A stretch of 59,780 bases of DNA, from contig JAAEZT010000024.1 of the NCBI GenBank assembly GCA_018222765.1, forward strand, positions 1-59,780, given 5' to 3'. Both the position numbers and the translations under genes were made by a program. Origin of the DNA: a bacterium (GTDB taxonomy: Bacteria > Verrucomicrobiota > Verrucomicrobiia > Verrucomicrobiales > Akkermansiaceae). Of the stretch, positions 1 to 10,272 are shown in pieces. A model generated the notes under the pieces. It had not been told where the DNA came from. It saw only the letters and a program-made list of their open reading frames with translations, and searched no databases. The stretch's first letter is position 1; each line of letters starts with the position of its first letter.

Positions 1-206
1 TCCCAATCACCTGCCCCATCCCTTTGCTTCTCCAAACAGGCCCCTTGAATTGAAGATCCCAAATAGCCAAACCAACCGAAACATCTGATTTGATCCACGC
101 AGGATGCTCGAGACCCGCCTTCCCCTGCCACTTCGCAGCACTGCGTATGACTCCCCCAATCGGTGAAACTTCCCCGCCCTCCCGCGCGTATGACCTCCCT
201 GCACTC

Positions 207-3200
207 ATGAACGTCCCGATTCTCACAAGCGCCGCCGCTCTCACACTCCTCCTTCCTCTGCAGGCCCAAATCAAGCCCTCGCCTGAATTCCCCGAAATTC
301 ATATTCCCGAGGGAACAAAAATTACCCAGTTCGCCACGGCGGATCAGGTCAACAACGTCACCGCGATTTGCATCGACGGAAAAAACCGCGTTTATGCTGC
401 CGAGACCCACCGCTGGCGCGTCCAGGTGCAAGACATTCGCCACGGCGGTAAAAACAATCGCTATCTCCGCGACCGCGTCAATGGCGACATCTCCACTATG
501 ACTCTCAAAGACCGCGAGGTTTACCACAAGCAGTGGTCCGGCGTAGAACCCGATTTTCTCAAGTGGGATCAATTCGACGACCAATCCGAAGTTATCAAAG
601 TCCTCGAAGACACCACCGGAAACGGCAAAGCCGACAAGACCACCGTTTTCCGTGGTGACTTTAACGAACCCCTCGCAGGCCCCTCCGGCGGCCTCATTGA
701 AAAAGACGGCACCGTTTACTTCGCCATGATCCCCGGCGTCTACAGCCTCAAGGACATCGATGGCGACGGAAAAGCCGAAGAAGTGAAAACTCTCGTCGAC
801 GGCTTCGGCGTGCGCGTGAGTTTCTCCGGACACGACTTGAACGGCTTCGCTTTCGGCCCCGACGGCAAACTCTACTGGTCCATCGGCGACCGCGGTTACC
901 ACGTCTATCAAGATGGCAAAACCTTCTCCCGTCCCGACAGTGGCGGAGTCTTCCGAAGCAATCCCGACGGAACGGAGTTCGAAGAATTCTACATCAACCT
1001 CCGCAATCCGAAAGAGATCGTCTTCGATGATTTCGGCAACCTCTTCACCGTCGACAACGACTACGACCAAGGCGACCGCGAACGCATCCTCTACCTCGTC
1101 GAACACGGCGACACCGGTTGGCGCATGGGACACCAAACGCTCGCCTCCTTCGGCGGCGTCGCCTGGGATCACCTCGGCTCAAAGCCACCCCGCAAAGAAG
1201 ATCAAATCGACGCCTGGATGAACGAAGGTATCTGGGAAACCCGTCACGACCGCCAGCCCGCCTTCGTGAATCCGCCCATCGCATACTCCGTCAACGGTCC
1301 CTGCGGCCTGGCCTACAACCCGGGCGTAACTACCATGCCGAGCAAGTTCGACAAAAACTTCTTCGTCGTCGGATACGTCGCCAATGCCGATCGCTGCGTC
1401 ATCGAAAACTTTTCCCTCGAACCCAACGGTGCGGAATTCAAACTCAAAACCCAGGAAGTCTTCCTAAAGGGCATCGCTCTCACCGACATCGATTGGAGCT
1501 ACGATGGTAAGCTTTACATCTCCGACTACGGCGGAGGATGGAGCAGACCAAATAAAGGAAACATCTACGCCATGACGGGCGACCGAAAGGACAACGCTGC
1601 CGCCGTGAAGGAGGTCGCTGAACTCTTCGCGAAGGGCTTCCCAAACATTGACTCCAAAAAGCTCGAAACCCTTCTCGACCACGCCGACCAGCGGGTCCGC
1701 TGCCGCGCCCAATACGCCCTCGCTGAACGAGGCAAGAAATCTCTCGCCATTTTCCAAAAAGCCCTCGCAACAGAAAACCCACTCCTCCGCCGCATCCACG
1801 GACTCTGGGGGATCGGTCAACTTGCACAAAAAGACCCCAAGGTTCTCGCCAACCTCAAAGGACTCCTTCTGGACAAGGAAATGGAAATCCGAGCCAACAC
1901 CGCGCGCGTTCTGGGCAACCACGCAGATCACAGCCACGCCTACCGTAGCGAGCTCATCGCCGCCATTGACGACTCATCCACCCGCGTCGGCGGACTCGCT
2001 GCCATTGCGCTCGCCAATGCCAAAGAAAGCAAGGCCGTTCAACCCGCCATCGCCTTCCTCGAACGCAATGCCGACAAAGACGTCGTCGTTCGCCATAGCG
2101 GCATTATGGTCCTCGCCAAAGCGGCCAAAGCTTCCGAGCTCGCTGCGCTCAAATCTCACAAATCCATCGCGGTCCGGCGCGCCGCCGTCGTGGCCCTCAG
2201 ACGCCAACAAGCACCCGAGATCGCAGCCTTCTTCGACGACACCGACGAAGCCGTTCGCCAGGAGGCAATCCGCGGAGCCTACGATGAAAACATCGTCGAA
2301 GCCTACGCCGCTCTCTCCGAACGTGCCCACGCTATTGCCAAGCGCGTCACTCCAAAAGTGAAGCACCACCCGCTCAGCGCGCGCCGGGCCCTTCACGCAG
2401 CCTGGACCCTCGCCCGCCCGCAGGACCTCAAGGTCATCGTCGGCATTATCAATGATTCCTCCATCGACAAGCGCATCCGCCGCGACGCCATCACCACCTT
2501 GCTCGACTGGAACAACCCACCGGTTGGAGATCCCGTCACCGGCTTCGCCCGCACCCTGCCCAAGGGGCGCACCAAACTGCCCGCCAATCTCATTGAGCAA
2601 CTGCAACCTTACTTCAAGTCGGCGCCTGCTAACAAGGAAGCGAACGAACTCCTTGCCCGCGCCCTCAAGCTCGTCAACCAGGATAAACTCGCCATCAGCT
2701 CAGCGCAGCTCAAAAACTACCTCAATGCCAAAGACGCTCCCGAAGACGCTCGACTCGAAGCTCTCAATATCCTCGCTCCACTTGAGACAAAAAACCCCGC
2801 GTGGAAAGATGAATTGAATACCCTCATCTCCGACAAGAGCGACAAGATCCGCAGCCGCGCCCGCTCGCTACTGGTCTTCCTCAACCCCGGAGCGCAGTCC
2901 CTCAAACTTCTCGCCGACACGCTGAAGGACAAACAAACCACCCTCGCCGAAAAGCAACTCACCATCAAAACTCTCGGCACAATCAACAAGCCCGAAGCCG
3001 GAAAGCTTATCGCCGCCGAGTTGAAAAAACTCACCGCGAAGAAACTCGAGGCCGAACTCGCCCTCGATGTCGTGATGGCAGCCGAAGCCTCCAAGTCACC
3101 ACAAGCCAAGAAAGCCCTAGCCGACTTCCGCGCCAAACTTCCCAAGGATGATCCCTTCGCCGAATGGAACGTTCTTTGTGAAACAGGTGGCGACATCGCC

Positions 3201-3629
3201 AAAGGAAAGGCCGCCTTCTACGGCCACGGGATCGCGCAATGCCAACGCTGTCACACCATGCACGGCGTCGGTGCCGACGTCGGCCCCGAGCTCGGAGCCA
3301 TCGGCAAGTTCAAAGACGCCAAGTATCTCCTCCGCTCCCTCGTCAATCCCGGTGCCGAAGTGGCCGAGGGATTTGGCTTGGGCACCATCACCTTAAAGGA
3401 CGGCACTGCCATCACCGGCACCATTCTCCCCAAGGATGACAAAGGAAACGCCCGCGTGAAGATCGAGCAGAAAATCACGGTCATCGCTCCCGACCAAATC
3501 GCCAGCCAGACTACCCCGGTCTCCGCGATGCCACCCATGGCCGGCATTCTCAACAAACAGGAAATGCGCGACATGGTCGCCTATCTTCTTTCCTGCAAAG
3601 AGGACAGAACCGACGACGAGCACAAGTAG
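207..3629 (+). CDS. PVC-type heme-binding protein: beta-propeller, HEAT repeats, cytochrome c
   Basis: Secreted oxidoreductase-like protein of 1140 residues. I start it at the ATG at 207 because a clean signal peptide follows (hydrophobic core LTLLLPLQAQ); the upstream 39 codons look non-coding. Residues about 30-450 resemble the sorbosone/glucose dehydrogenase-like propeller (PVC membrane-bound dehydrogenase type). Residues about 500-950 are alpha-helical HEAT-like repeats. The C-terminus is a cytochrome c domain with heme motif CQRCH at about 1012-1016 and a downstream MPPM segment that could supply the axial Met. This domain order is typical of Planctomycetes and Verrucomicrobia, where such proteins are thought to oxidise sugars in the periplasm. 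It converges on a DUF1501/PSD1 pair and lies near a sulfatase, which fits polysaccharide use. The substrate cannot be read from sequence. Confidence 0.9.
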   Translation: MNVPILTSAAALTLLLPLQAQIKPSPEFPEIHIPEGTKITQFATADQVNNVTAICIDGKNRVYAAETHRWRVQVQDIRHGGKNNRYLRDRVNGDISTMTLKDREVYHKQWSGVEPDFLKWDQFDDQSEVIKVLEDTTGNGKADKTTVFRGDFNEPLAGPSGGLIEKDGTVYFAMIPGVYSLKDIDGDGKAEEVKTLVDGFGVRVSFSGHDLNGFAFGPDGKLYWSIGDRGYHVYQDGKTFSRPDSGGVFRSNPDGTEFEEFYINLRNPKEIVFDDFGNLFTVDNDYDQGDRERILYLVEHGDTGWRMGHQTLASFGGVAWDHLGSKPPRKEDQIDAWMNEGIWETRHDRQPAFVNPPIAYSVNGPCGLAYNPGVTTMPSKFDKNFFVVGYVANADRCVIENFSLEPNGAEFKLKTQEVFLKGIALTDIDWSYDGKLYISDYGGGWSRPNKGNIYAMTGDRKDNAAAVKEVAELFAKGFPNIDSKKLETLLDHADQRVRCRAQYALAERGKKSLAIFQKALATENPLLRRIHGLWGIGQLAQKDPKVLANLKGLLLDKEMEIRANTARVLGNHADHSHAYRSELIAAIDDSSTRVGGLAAIALANAKESKAVQPAIAFLERNADKDVVVRHSGIMVLAKAAKASELAALKSHKSIAVRRAAVVALRRQQAPEIAAFFDDTDEAVRQEAIRGAYDENIVEAYAALSERAHAIAKRVTPKVKHHPLSARRALHAAWTLARPQDLKVIVGIINDSSIDKRIRRDAITTLLDWNNPPVGDPVTGFARTLPKGRTKLPANLIEQLQPYFKSAPANKEANELLARALKLVNQDKLAISSAQLKNYLNAKDAPEDARLEALNILAPLETKNPAWKDELNTLISDKSDKIRSRARSLLVFLNPGAQSLKLLADTLKDKQTTLAEKQLTIKTLGTINKPEAGKLIAAELKKLTAKKLEAELALDVVMAAEASKSPQAKKALADFRAKLPKDDPFAEWNVLCETGGDIAKGKAAFYGHGIAQCQRCHTMHGVGADVGPELGAIGKFKDAKYLLRSLVNPGAEVAEGFGLGTITLKDGTAITGTILPKDDKGNARVKIEQKITVIAPDQIASQTTPVSAMPPMAGILNKQEMRDMVAYLLSCKEDRTDDEHK

Positions 3630-3661
3630 GCGAAAGTGGCGTTAATATCGACCACGTCTCA

Positions 3662-3680
3662 GGGCTGAATCATTCAGCCC
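3662..3680. terminator. Perfect hairpin between convergent genes
   Basis: An 8-bp perfect stem (GGGCTGAA / TTCAGCCC) with loop TCA lies in the 147-bp gap between two convergent genes. There is no U-run on either side, so it may be a terminator without a U-tract or a REP-like element rather than a classic intrinsic terminator. Confidence 0.35.
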
Positions 3681-3776
3681 ACGTCGACTGGCAGGAGTGA
3701 CTCAAAACGCGTGGAGTGAAATCAACAGCTCGTTCAACCTTTACGATTTCGTGAAAGCCAGACGAGACTGAAAATT

Positions 3777-5273
3777 CTAGGCGAGAAGTTCTTTGATCAC
3801 ATGCCCGTGAATATCCGTGAGGCGGAAATCACGCCCTTGGTAGCGATATGTCAGCTTCTTATGATCAATCCCCAGGAGATGTAGAATCGTCGCGTTCAAA
3901 TCATGAATATGCATCGTTCCCGGTGTGTGCTTTTCCTTATCCGGCTGTGGCTTGAGCGGATTCCCATCAGCATCAGCGATGTTGTAACCAAAGTCGTCGG
4001 TCTTGCCATAAGTAATCCCCGGCTTCACTCCACCACCTGCCATCCAGGTCGTGAAACAACGCGGGTGATGATCACGCCCATAATTCTCCTTCTTCAAACC
4101 ACCCTGACAATAAGCCGTCCGCCCGAATTCCCCGCCCCAAACGACAAGCGTGTCTTCCAACATGCCTTTGCGTTTTAGGTCGATGATCAAGGCCGCACAG
4201 GCTTGGTCGATATCCTTACACTGCGATTCGTGTTCGCGAGGGAGATTGCCATGAGCATCCCAGCCACGATGAAAAATTTGGACATTGCGCACCCCTCGCT
4301 CAATCAAACGCCGGGCGTTCAGACAACACGCCGAAAAGGTTCCCGCCTGCCGGGCCTCTTCTCCGTAGAGCTTGAATGTCTCGTCAGACTCACTCGATAA
4401 ATCCATCAACTCCGGAACGGAGGTCTGCATGCGATAGGCCATCTCGTGCTGTTTGATCCGAGAGAGAATCTCCGGATCACCGAGCCGCTGGTGTTGTTCG
4501 TAGTTCAATGCAGAAAGCGCATCGAGTTGATTGCGTCGGTCCGACCTCGAAACATTTTTGGGATTCCCCAAATACAAAACCGGATCTCCCTGGCTTCGCA
4601 AAAGAACACCTTGATGCTCCGAAGGCATAAAACCACTCCCCCAAAGACGCCCGAACAAACTCTGCTCCGCGTGGGATGACTTGGCATGCATCACCACGTA
4701 ACCGGGCAGGTTCTCGTTCATATTCCCCAAACCGTAACTCAACCAAGACCCCATACTCGGACGACCCGGAATCTGGCTTCCTGTTTGAATGTAGGTAATT
4801 GCCGGGTCATGGTTAATTGCCTCGGTGAAGGTCGAGTGCACCACGCAGAGATCCTTCACCACCTTCGCAGTATGCGGAAGAAGTTCACTTACCCAGACTC
4901 CGTCCTGATTATTCTCCTGCCTGGTAAATTTGTATTTTGAAGGACACACCGGGAGGGTCTTTTGGCGCGAGGTCATCCCCGTGATACGCTGACCATCTCG
5001 AACATACTCCGGAAGATCCTTCCCGAACATTTCCTGCATCTTGGGCTTGTAATCCCACATGTCATGCTGACTCGGACCGCCGCTCATAAAGAGGTAAATC
5101 ACCCGCTTGGCCGTCGCCTTGTGATGCATCCCCTCACTTGTCGTGGCCGCCTGCAAACTCGGTCCCATCAATTGCGCCAGCGAGGCTGTCCCCAGCCCCA
5201 AGGCCGCCCGTCCAAAGAGTTGGCGACGGGTTTGACTCAGACCGTTCTCTTGAAAAATTCCAAATTCGTTCAT
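3777..5273 (-). CDS. DUF1501 family secreted protein
   Basis: A 498-residue DUF1501 protein (sulfatase-like fold, function unknown). The start at 5273 is chosen because it gives a twin-arginine-like leader ([14 protein letters not shown]) and lies only 5 bases after the stop of the upstream PSD1 gene; the longer open frame overlaps that gene. Visible family features are [12 protein letters not shown] near residue 65, [16 protein letters not shown] and [17 protein letters not shown] in the second half, and [15 protein letters not shown] near the C-terminus. In PVC bacteria DUF1501 genes are nearly always paired with PSD1 cytochromes, as here, and the pair probably works in the periplasm on a shared unknown substrate. 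Tat export is inferred. Confidence 0.92.
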   Translation of the reverse strand: MNEFGIFQENGLSQTRRQLFGRAALGLGTASLAQLMGPSLQAATTSEGMHHKATAKRVIYLFMSGGPSQHDMWDYKPKMQEMFGKDLPEYVRDGQRITGMTSRQKTLPVCPSKYKFTRQENNQDGVWVSELLPHTAKVVKDLCVVHSTFTEAINHDPAITYIQTGSQIPGRPSMGSWLSYGLGNMNENLPGYVVMHAKSSHAEQSLFGRLWGSGFMPSEHQGVLLRSQGDPVLYLGNPKNVSRSDRRNQLDALSALNYEQHQRLGDPEILSRIKQHEMAYRMQTSVPELMDLSSESDETFKLYGEEARQAGTFSACCLNARRLIERGVRNVQIFHRGWDAHGNLPREHESQCKDIDQACAALIIDLKRKGMLEDTLVVWGGEFGRTAYCQGGLKKENYGRDHHPRCFTTWMAGGGVKPGITYGKTDDFGYNIADADGNPLKPQPDKEKHTPGTMHIHDLNATILHLLGIDHKKLTYRYQGRDFRLTDIHGHVIKELLA

Positions 5274-5278
5274 CACGT

Positions 5279-7483
5279 TTAATAGAGTAAGATTGTCATA
5301 TCGCTCGCCAACACCGCGCCGGCGAGCTGGCTCCAAGCAGATTTTTCGTCGTGTTTGGCATCTTTGGCCTGCTTCAGAAGCTTCAAACAAACCGTCCGTT
5401 CATGCTCCGACGCGTCCCGACACGCAATCCATTGAAAGAGTTGATTCACTCTCTCAACATCATTCTTCTTTTCCGACAACAATCGTGACGCGACACCCTG
5501 TGCCATCGCCACTCGCTGCGGTTCGTTGAAGAGCGCGAGTGATTGCAACGGCGTATTTCCACTCGTCCGGCGCACGCAACTCACCTCCCGGCTCGGCGCA
5601 TCAAAGAGCGTCATCATGGGATGGGGGCTCGTTCGCTTCCAGTAGACATACAAGCTCCGCCGAAAGGCCCGCTGGTCCTTGTCGGCAACATACTTTTTGG
5701 TATTGCTCCCCGGATGGGACAAGGCCGCCCACATTCCGTCAGGCTGAAAGGGCTTAACTCCCTCGCCTCCCATCGTGGGATCCAACAACCCCCCTGCCCA
5801 AAGCCCGAGGTCACGAATCACTTCGGCATCGAGACGATAACTCGGACCACGACCCAGCAAGAGATTTTCCGGATCCTCTAAATCAGCCCTCCGCACGGAG
5901 TCCTGTCGGAAGGTCTTACTCATCACCATCATCTTCATTAGCCCCTTGTAATCCCAACCGCTCTCCTGAAAATCCACCGCAAGCCAATCCAGCAACCTCG
6001 GGTGAGTTGGCTGCCTTCCTTGTAGCCCAAAATCCTCCGGACTCCGTACCAAACCAGCGCCGAACACCGACTGCCAGAATCGATTCACCAAGACCCGCGC
6101 CACAAGAGGGTTTTCCCGCGAAGTCGTCCATTGAGCCAAACCGAGACGATTCTTGGGAGCATCTTTGGGAAAAGGATTCAACACCTTAAAGACACCCCGC
6201 GAAACCGGCTCGCCCATTGGTTCATTATATTCTCCACGCCGAAGCACCTTGGTCTCCCGCTTCTTCTTCAACTCCTCTGCTACCAAGGTCGTGGTAAATG
6301 CTTTTTCCAAATTAGCTTTTTCCTCATCCAATTTCTTTGCTTCTTCCGCAAAGTCTCCTTCACCTTTCGACTTTAGGGCCTCCCGCTTTTTCACATAAGC
6401 ATCCCACTGTTTCCAGGCCGCTGCATTTGCCGGCGCTTTCATCACTGGTTTGTATTCATACTTGTTCCCATCCATCGGGCTCTCGCTCGTGCTATTGAAG
6501 AAGGCCATCAACTGGTAATACTCTTCATGCACAATCGGGTCATACTTGTGGGTATGACAGCGCGCGCAATTCAAAGTCATCCCCAAAAAGATCGTTCCAA
6601 AATTCTCAGTGCGATCGAAGTTATTCTTGGCCTGAAATTCCGCCGGAATCGCTCCGCCTTCCGCGGTCGAAACATTCATCCGCACGTATCCCGTCGCCAC
6701 GCGTTGAGCCACGGTTGGACTCTCCAAAAGATCCCCCGCCAACTGCCAAGTGATGAAATCATCAAAAGGCAAATTCTCATTGAAGGCTTTCACCACCCAG
6801 TCGCGATATGGATAAATCCCGCGCTTGTTATCAAGGTGCAAGCCATGGGTATCGCCATAACGCACCGCATCCAACCAGTACCGAGCCTGATGCTCACCAA
6901 ATCGTTCGCTGCCCAGCAGCTGATCGACCAGTTCCTCAAAATCACCACTTTTGAGATACGCCTCCAGTTGCTCGTTCTCCGGCGGCAGCCCCGTCAGGAC
7001 CAAGGCCACGCGTCGAGCCAGCGTTTGGCGATCTGCTTCCGGAGCGAAGCCTTTCCCATCCAGTTTTGCCTCCACCAAACGATCAATACTCCCACCTTCA
7101 ACAGTCCCAGGCTTCACGAAAGCCCAATGCTCGGCATACTCCCCGCCGCTCTTAACCCATTGCGACAGCAACTCCCGCTCGGCCTTCGTCAATTGCTTCT
7201 CGGCATCCTCCGGCGGCATGGGATCTTTCTCATCATGGATGCGAATCAACAATTCACTGTTCTCCAGCTTCTCTGAATCAATTGCAGAATACCCGCCCAG
7301 ATCCTCCGTCGCCCCCTCATACGAATCCAAACGCACCTCGTCCTTCTTCGCATCCGGCCCATGACAGGCAAAACACTTATTCGAAAGAATTGGCAAAATC
7401 TCTGTCGAGAAATCCGGACCCTCTTCAGACCAAATTGGCCCCACCAACAAACAAGCGATCGCAATCTTCCGCATCCCCGTCAT
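5279..7483 (-). CDS. PSD1 / DUF1549-DUF1553 planctomycete-type cytochrome
   Basis: A 734-residue protein with a short signal peptide (ATG at 7483, or three codons later at 7474). The N-terminus has a PSCyt1 cytochrome motif CFACHGPD at about 37-44. The middle is the DUF1549 domain with a second CxxCH ([11 protein letters not shown]), and the C-terminus is DUF1553 ([41 protein letters not shown]). It is cotranscribed with the DUF1501 gene 5 bases downstream and divergent from a sulfatase gene. This set is common in polysaccharide-degrading PVC bacteria; the reaction is unknown but presumably redox, given two heme motifs. Confidence 0.92.
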   Translation of the reverse strand: MTGMRKIAIACLLVGPIWSEEGPDFSTEILPILSNKCFACHGPDAKKDEVRLDSYEGATEDLGGYSAIDSEKLENSELLIRIHDEKDPMPPEDAEKQLTKAERELLSQWVKSGGEYAEHWAFVKPGTVEGGSIDRLVEAKLDGKGFAPEADRQTLARRVALVLTGLPPENEQLEAYLKSGDFEELVDQLLGSERFGEHQARYWLDAVRYGDTHGLHLDNKRGIYPYRDWVVKAFNENLPFDDFITWQLAGDLLESPTVAQRVATGYVRMNVSTAEGGAIPAEFQAKNNFDRTENFGTIFLGMTLNCARCHTHKYDPIVHEEYYQLMAFFNSTSESPMDGNKYEYKPVMKAPANAAAWKQWDAYVKKREALKSKGEGDFAEEAKKLDEEKANLEKAFTTTLVAEELKKKRETKVLRRGEYNEPMGEPVSRGVFKVLNPFPKDAPKNRLGLAQWTTSRENPLVARVLVNRFWQSVFGAGLVRSPEDFGLQGRQPTHPRLLDWLAVDFQESGWDYKGLMKMMVMSKTFRQDSVRRADLEDPENLLLGRGPSYRLDAEVIRDLGLWAGGLLDPTMGGEGVKPFQPDGMWAALSHPGSNTKKYVADKDQRAFRRSLYVYWKRTSPHPMMTLFDAPSREVSCVRRTSGNTPLQSLALFNEPQRVAMAQGVASRLLSEKKNDVERVNQLFQWIACRDASEHERTVCLKLLKQAKDAKHDEKSAWSQLAGAVLASDMTILLY

Positions 7484-7570
7484 TCCATGAACAATCCTGC
7501 CGATTGGAAAGGTTCAAATGCCTTTCTTCGTATCTTTGCTTTATCCCACCAATCGTCCTAGGGTTTCGCA

Positions 7571-8977
7571 ATGACCGCATTCAAGCAACTCACCCTGTCC
7601 CTCCTCTGTTTCAGCTCCGCCCTCGCTGCCGACAAACCCAACATCGTCATCATTCTCACCGACGACATGGGCTATGGCGATCCGACTTGCTTTAATCCCG
7701 ATTCCAAAATCCCCACGCCGCACATCGACAAGCTGGCCGCCGACGGAATAAAGTTTACCGACGCCCATGCGCCAGGTGCGCTGTGCCACGTCTCCCGCTA
7801 TGGCCTGCTGACCGGACGCTACCCCTTTCGCAAACGTATCGTCTGGAAAAACAATGCTGTCATAGACAAAGACCGCCTCACTCTCCCCGGAATGTTGCAA
7901 AAGAACGGCTACCACACCGCAATGGTCGGCAAGTGGCACCTCGGGTTTTTCGAAGATAAGAAATTTGAGGGAACTCTAAGTGGCGGACCGGCCGATCGTG
8001 GATTCGACACCTTCTTCGGCATCCGGGCCTCCACTGATATTCCACCTTACTTCTACATCCGTGACGACAAGGCCGTCATGCCGCCGTCTTTAAAAATCGA
8101 AGCAAACAACACCAAAGGCTGGTCACCGATCCAAGGAAAGTTCTGGCGCGCCGGGGGCATTTCCCCTGACCTCAAACTTGAGGAGGTCACGCCCCGCTTC
8201 ACCACTGAGGCGATCTCGGTCATCGAAAAACACGTCGCCAAAAAGGAAGACAAGCCCCTCATGCTCTACCTCGCCTATCCCGGCCCACACACCCCGTGGT
8301 TGCCCACCAGGGAATTTGTCGGCTCCACCAAAGTTGATCTCTACGGCGACTTCACCCACATGATCGACGCGGAAATCGGCAAGGTTCTCGGAGCCCTCGA
8401 CAAAACAGGAATGGCAAAAGACACCATCGTCGTCTTCACCGCAGACAACGGGCCGGTTTGGTATGACGTCGATACCAAAAAATTCTCACACGACAGCTCG
8501 GGTGGCCTGCGCGGGATGAAAGCCGACGCCTGGGAAGCGGGGCACCGCATGCCCTTCATCATGCGCTGGCCCGCCGCCATTAAGAGAGGACAAACCGCTG
8601 ACCGGACAATCTGTTTCACCGACCTCTTCCGCACCTTCGCCGATCTCACTGGCGCCGAGATTCCCAAGGGACAGGCACCCGACAGCGTCTCATTCCTTCC
8701 CACTCTCAAAGGAGGAAAGATCAACCCTCGCAAGCCCATCGTGATGGGAGCCGGACAAAATCACTTTCTCGTTCGTTCCGGCGACTGGAAACTCATTACC
8801 GGACCCGGCTCCGGCGGATTTTCAAAAATCGACAAAAAGGTTCTCAAGACTCTTCCCAAGGTCCAACTCTACAATCTCAAGGACGACCTCGGCGAAACCA
8901 ATAACCTCGCCGTAAAACACCCCGAAAAAGTCAAAGAACTCCAGGGCCTCCTTGAATCGATCCGTAACGAAAAGTAA
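7571..8977 (+). CDS. Secreted arylsulfatase-like protein
   Basis: A 468-residue sulfatase (alkaline phosphatase superfamily) with signal peptide 1-20. Metal ligands DD at 31-32 and the ADNGP segment are present, and KWHLG follows the active-site region. The formylglycine motif reads C72-H-V-S-R, followed by YGLLTGR; the usual C-x-P-S-R proline is Val. Cys72 and Arg76 are kept, so maturation by a formylglycine-generating enzyme is still possible but not certain. It probably removes sulfate esters from polysaccharides. It is divergent from the PSD1/DUF1501 operon and 8 bases from the downstream P450 gene, so the two are likely cotranscribed. Confidence 0.9.
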   Translation: MTAFKQLTLSLLCFSSALAADKPNIVIILTDDMGYGDPTCFNPDSKIPTPHIDKLAADGIKFTDAHAPGALCHVSRYGLLTGRYPFRKRIVWKNNAVIDKDRLTLPGMLQKNGYHTAMVGKWHLGFFEDKKFEGTLSGGPADRGFDTFFGIRASTDIPPYFYIRDDKAVMPPSLKIEANNTKGWSPIQGKFWRAGGISPDLKLEEVTPRFTTEAISVIEKHVAKKEDKPLMLYLAYPGPHTPWLPTREFVGSTKVDLYGDFTHMIDAEIGKVLGALDKTGMAKDTIVVFTADNGPVWYDVDTKKFSHDSSGGLRGMKADAWEAGHRMPFIMRWPAAIKRGQTADRTICFTDLFRTFADLTGAEIPKGQAPDSVSFLPTLKGGKINPRKPIVMGAGQNHFLVRSGDWKLITGPGSGGFSKIDKKVLKTLPKVQLYNLKDDLGETNNLAVKHPEKVKELQGLLESIRNEK

Positions 8978-8985
8978 TTTCCCCA

Positions 8986-10116
8986 ATGAGCGACTCCGAT
9001 CCCTTCGAGAAAGCCCGCAAAGACGACGGCGTTCTGACCTGTCCTTTCCAAGGCGAGTCTCTCCCCATGATTCTGCGTCACGCCGACGTGCGGGCCGCAG
9101 CCAAGGACTGGCAGACCTTCAGTTCCGATGCCCCCTTTCGCGTTCCCATACCTTCCGAGGAAGACCTCCGCACCATGCGGCAACTTCCCATCGAAACCGA
9201 CCCTCCCGAGCACAAGGAATACCGCAAACTCGTCGATCCATTCTTCAAGCGAGCCAAACTTCCTGAAGTCATCGAAAGGGTCGAGCAACTCATCACGCGA
9301 CTCCTCGACGAAGCCCACGGAAATGACTCCGTCGAAATCGTTCGCGACTTCGCGCTCCCGCTCCAATCACACGCCCTGACTTATCTCCTCAACGTGCCTG
9401 AGTCCGAAGCCGAAATCTGGATCAAATGGGGTATTCATGTCTTCCACGATCCCAATTCGCCTGATGAAAACATCGGCCTGGAACCCTACCTTCATCGGAA
9501 ATTCGACGAAGCCAAAACAAACCCCGGCCCGGACTTCTTCAGCGCCCTTACTCAAGCGAGCTATCAGGACCGCCCACTCACGCGCGACGAAATGATGGGC
9601 TACGCCAACCTGACCTTCGCCGGTGGACGCGACACCGTGATCCACACAATCTCCGGAATCATCGCCTACTTCGCCGGGCATCCCGAAACTCTCACCGAAC
9701 TTCGCAAAGAACCGAAAAAAGTCACTCACGCCGTCGAGGAATTCTTTCGTGTGCTCGCTCCGATCACCCACCTCGGACGGGTTTGTCCGGAGGCAAGCGA
9801 TGTCCAGGGAGTCGCCGTTCCACCCAATGGTCGCGTTTCCCTCTGCTGGTCATCCGCCAATCGAGATGAAGGGGTTTTCCCAAAACCTCACGAATTTCAG
9901 CTCAACCGCAAACCAAACCCACATGTCGCCTTCGGCTTCGGCCCCCACCTCTGTCTTGGTGCCGCCCACGCCCGCCTGCTCGCCCGCACTCTGGTCAACG
10001 CCCTCGCACAACGATCAGCCAAGATCAAGATTCTCGAGGAGACCAAACACGTTGAAAAACAAGCAACCTACACGCGCGTCAACGGGTATGACTCGCTTAC
10101 GGTGAGCTTCAAATAA
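8986..10116 (+). CDS. Cytochrome P450
   Basis: A soluble bacterial P450 of 376 residues. The heme-binding loop FGFGPHLCLG places the thiolate Cys at 323, the I-helix oxygen-activation motif AGGRDT is at 212-217, and the K-helix ExxR is at 252-255. It hydroxylates an unknown substrate and needs electron partners not encoded nearby. The start lies 8 bases after the sulfatase stop. Some P450s act in demethylation of 6-O-methyl-galactose in algal polysaccharide use; the sulfatase neighbour makes a glycan role conceivable, but that is inference. Confidence 0.93.
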   Translation: MSDSDPFEKARKDDGVLTCPFQGESLPMILRHADVRAAAKDWQTFSSDAPFRVPIPSEEDLRTMRQLPIETDPPEHKEYRKLVDPFFKRAKLPEVIERVEQLITRLLDEAHGNDSVEIVRDFALPLQSHALTYLLNVPESEAEIWIKWGIHVFHDPNSPDENIGLEPYLHRKFDEAKTNPGPDFFSALTQASYQDRPLTRDEMMGYANLTFAGGRDTVIHTISGIIAYFAGHPETLTELRKEPKKVTHAVEEFFRVLAPITHLGRVCPEASDVQGVAVPPNGRVSLCWSSANRDEGVFPKPHEFQLNRKPNPHVAFGFGPHLCLGAAHARLLARTLVNALAQRSAKIKILEETKHVEKQATYTRVNGYDSLTVSFK

Positions 10117-10272
10117 GATCACTCCGGCGGTGCACCACAAAGCCTCCCGCCAACGCATCACCAGCGACTCCCACTCCGGAGAAAAGAAGATCTGGTTCTC
10201 TCCAGGGAGGTAACTAATTCAATCACGCCAAAACTCCTTCCCAATCGTATCGGTCTCGACTACCCCTCCCCC

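Noticed and set aside
6527-7276. Long open frame on the plus strand
   Set aside because: Antisense shadow of the PSD1 gene, with no recognisable domain.
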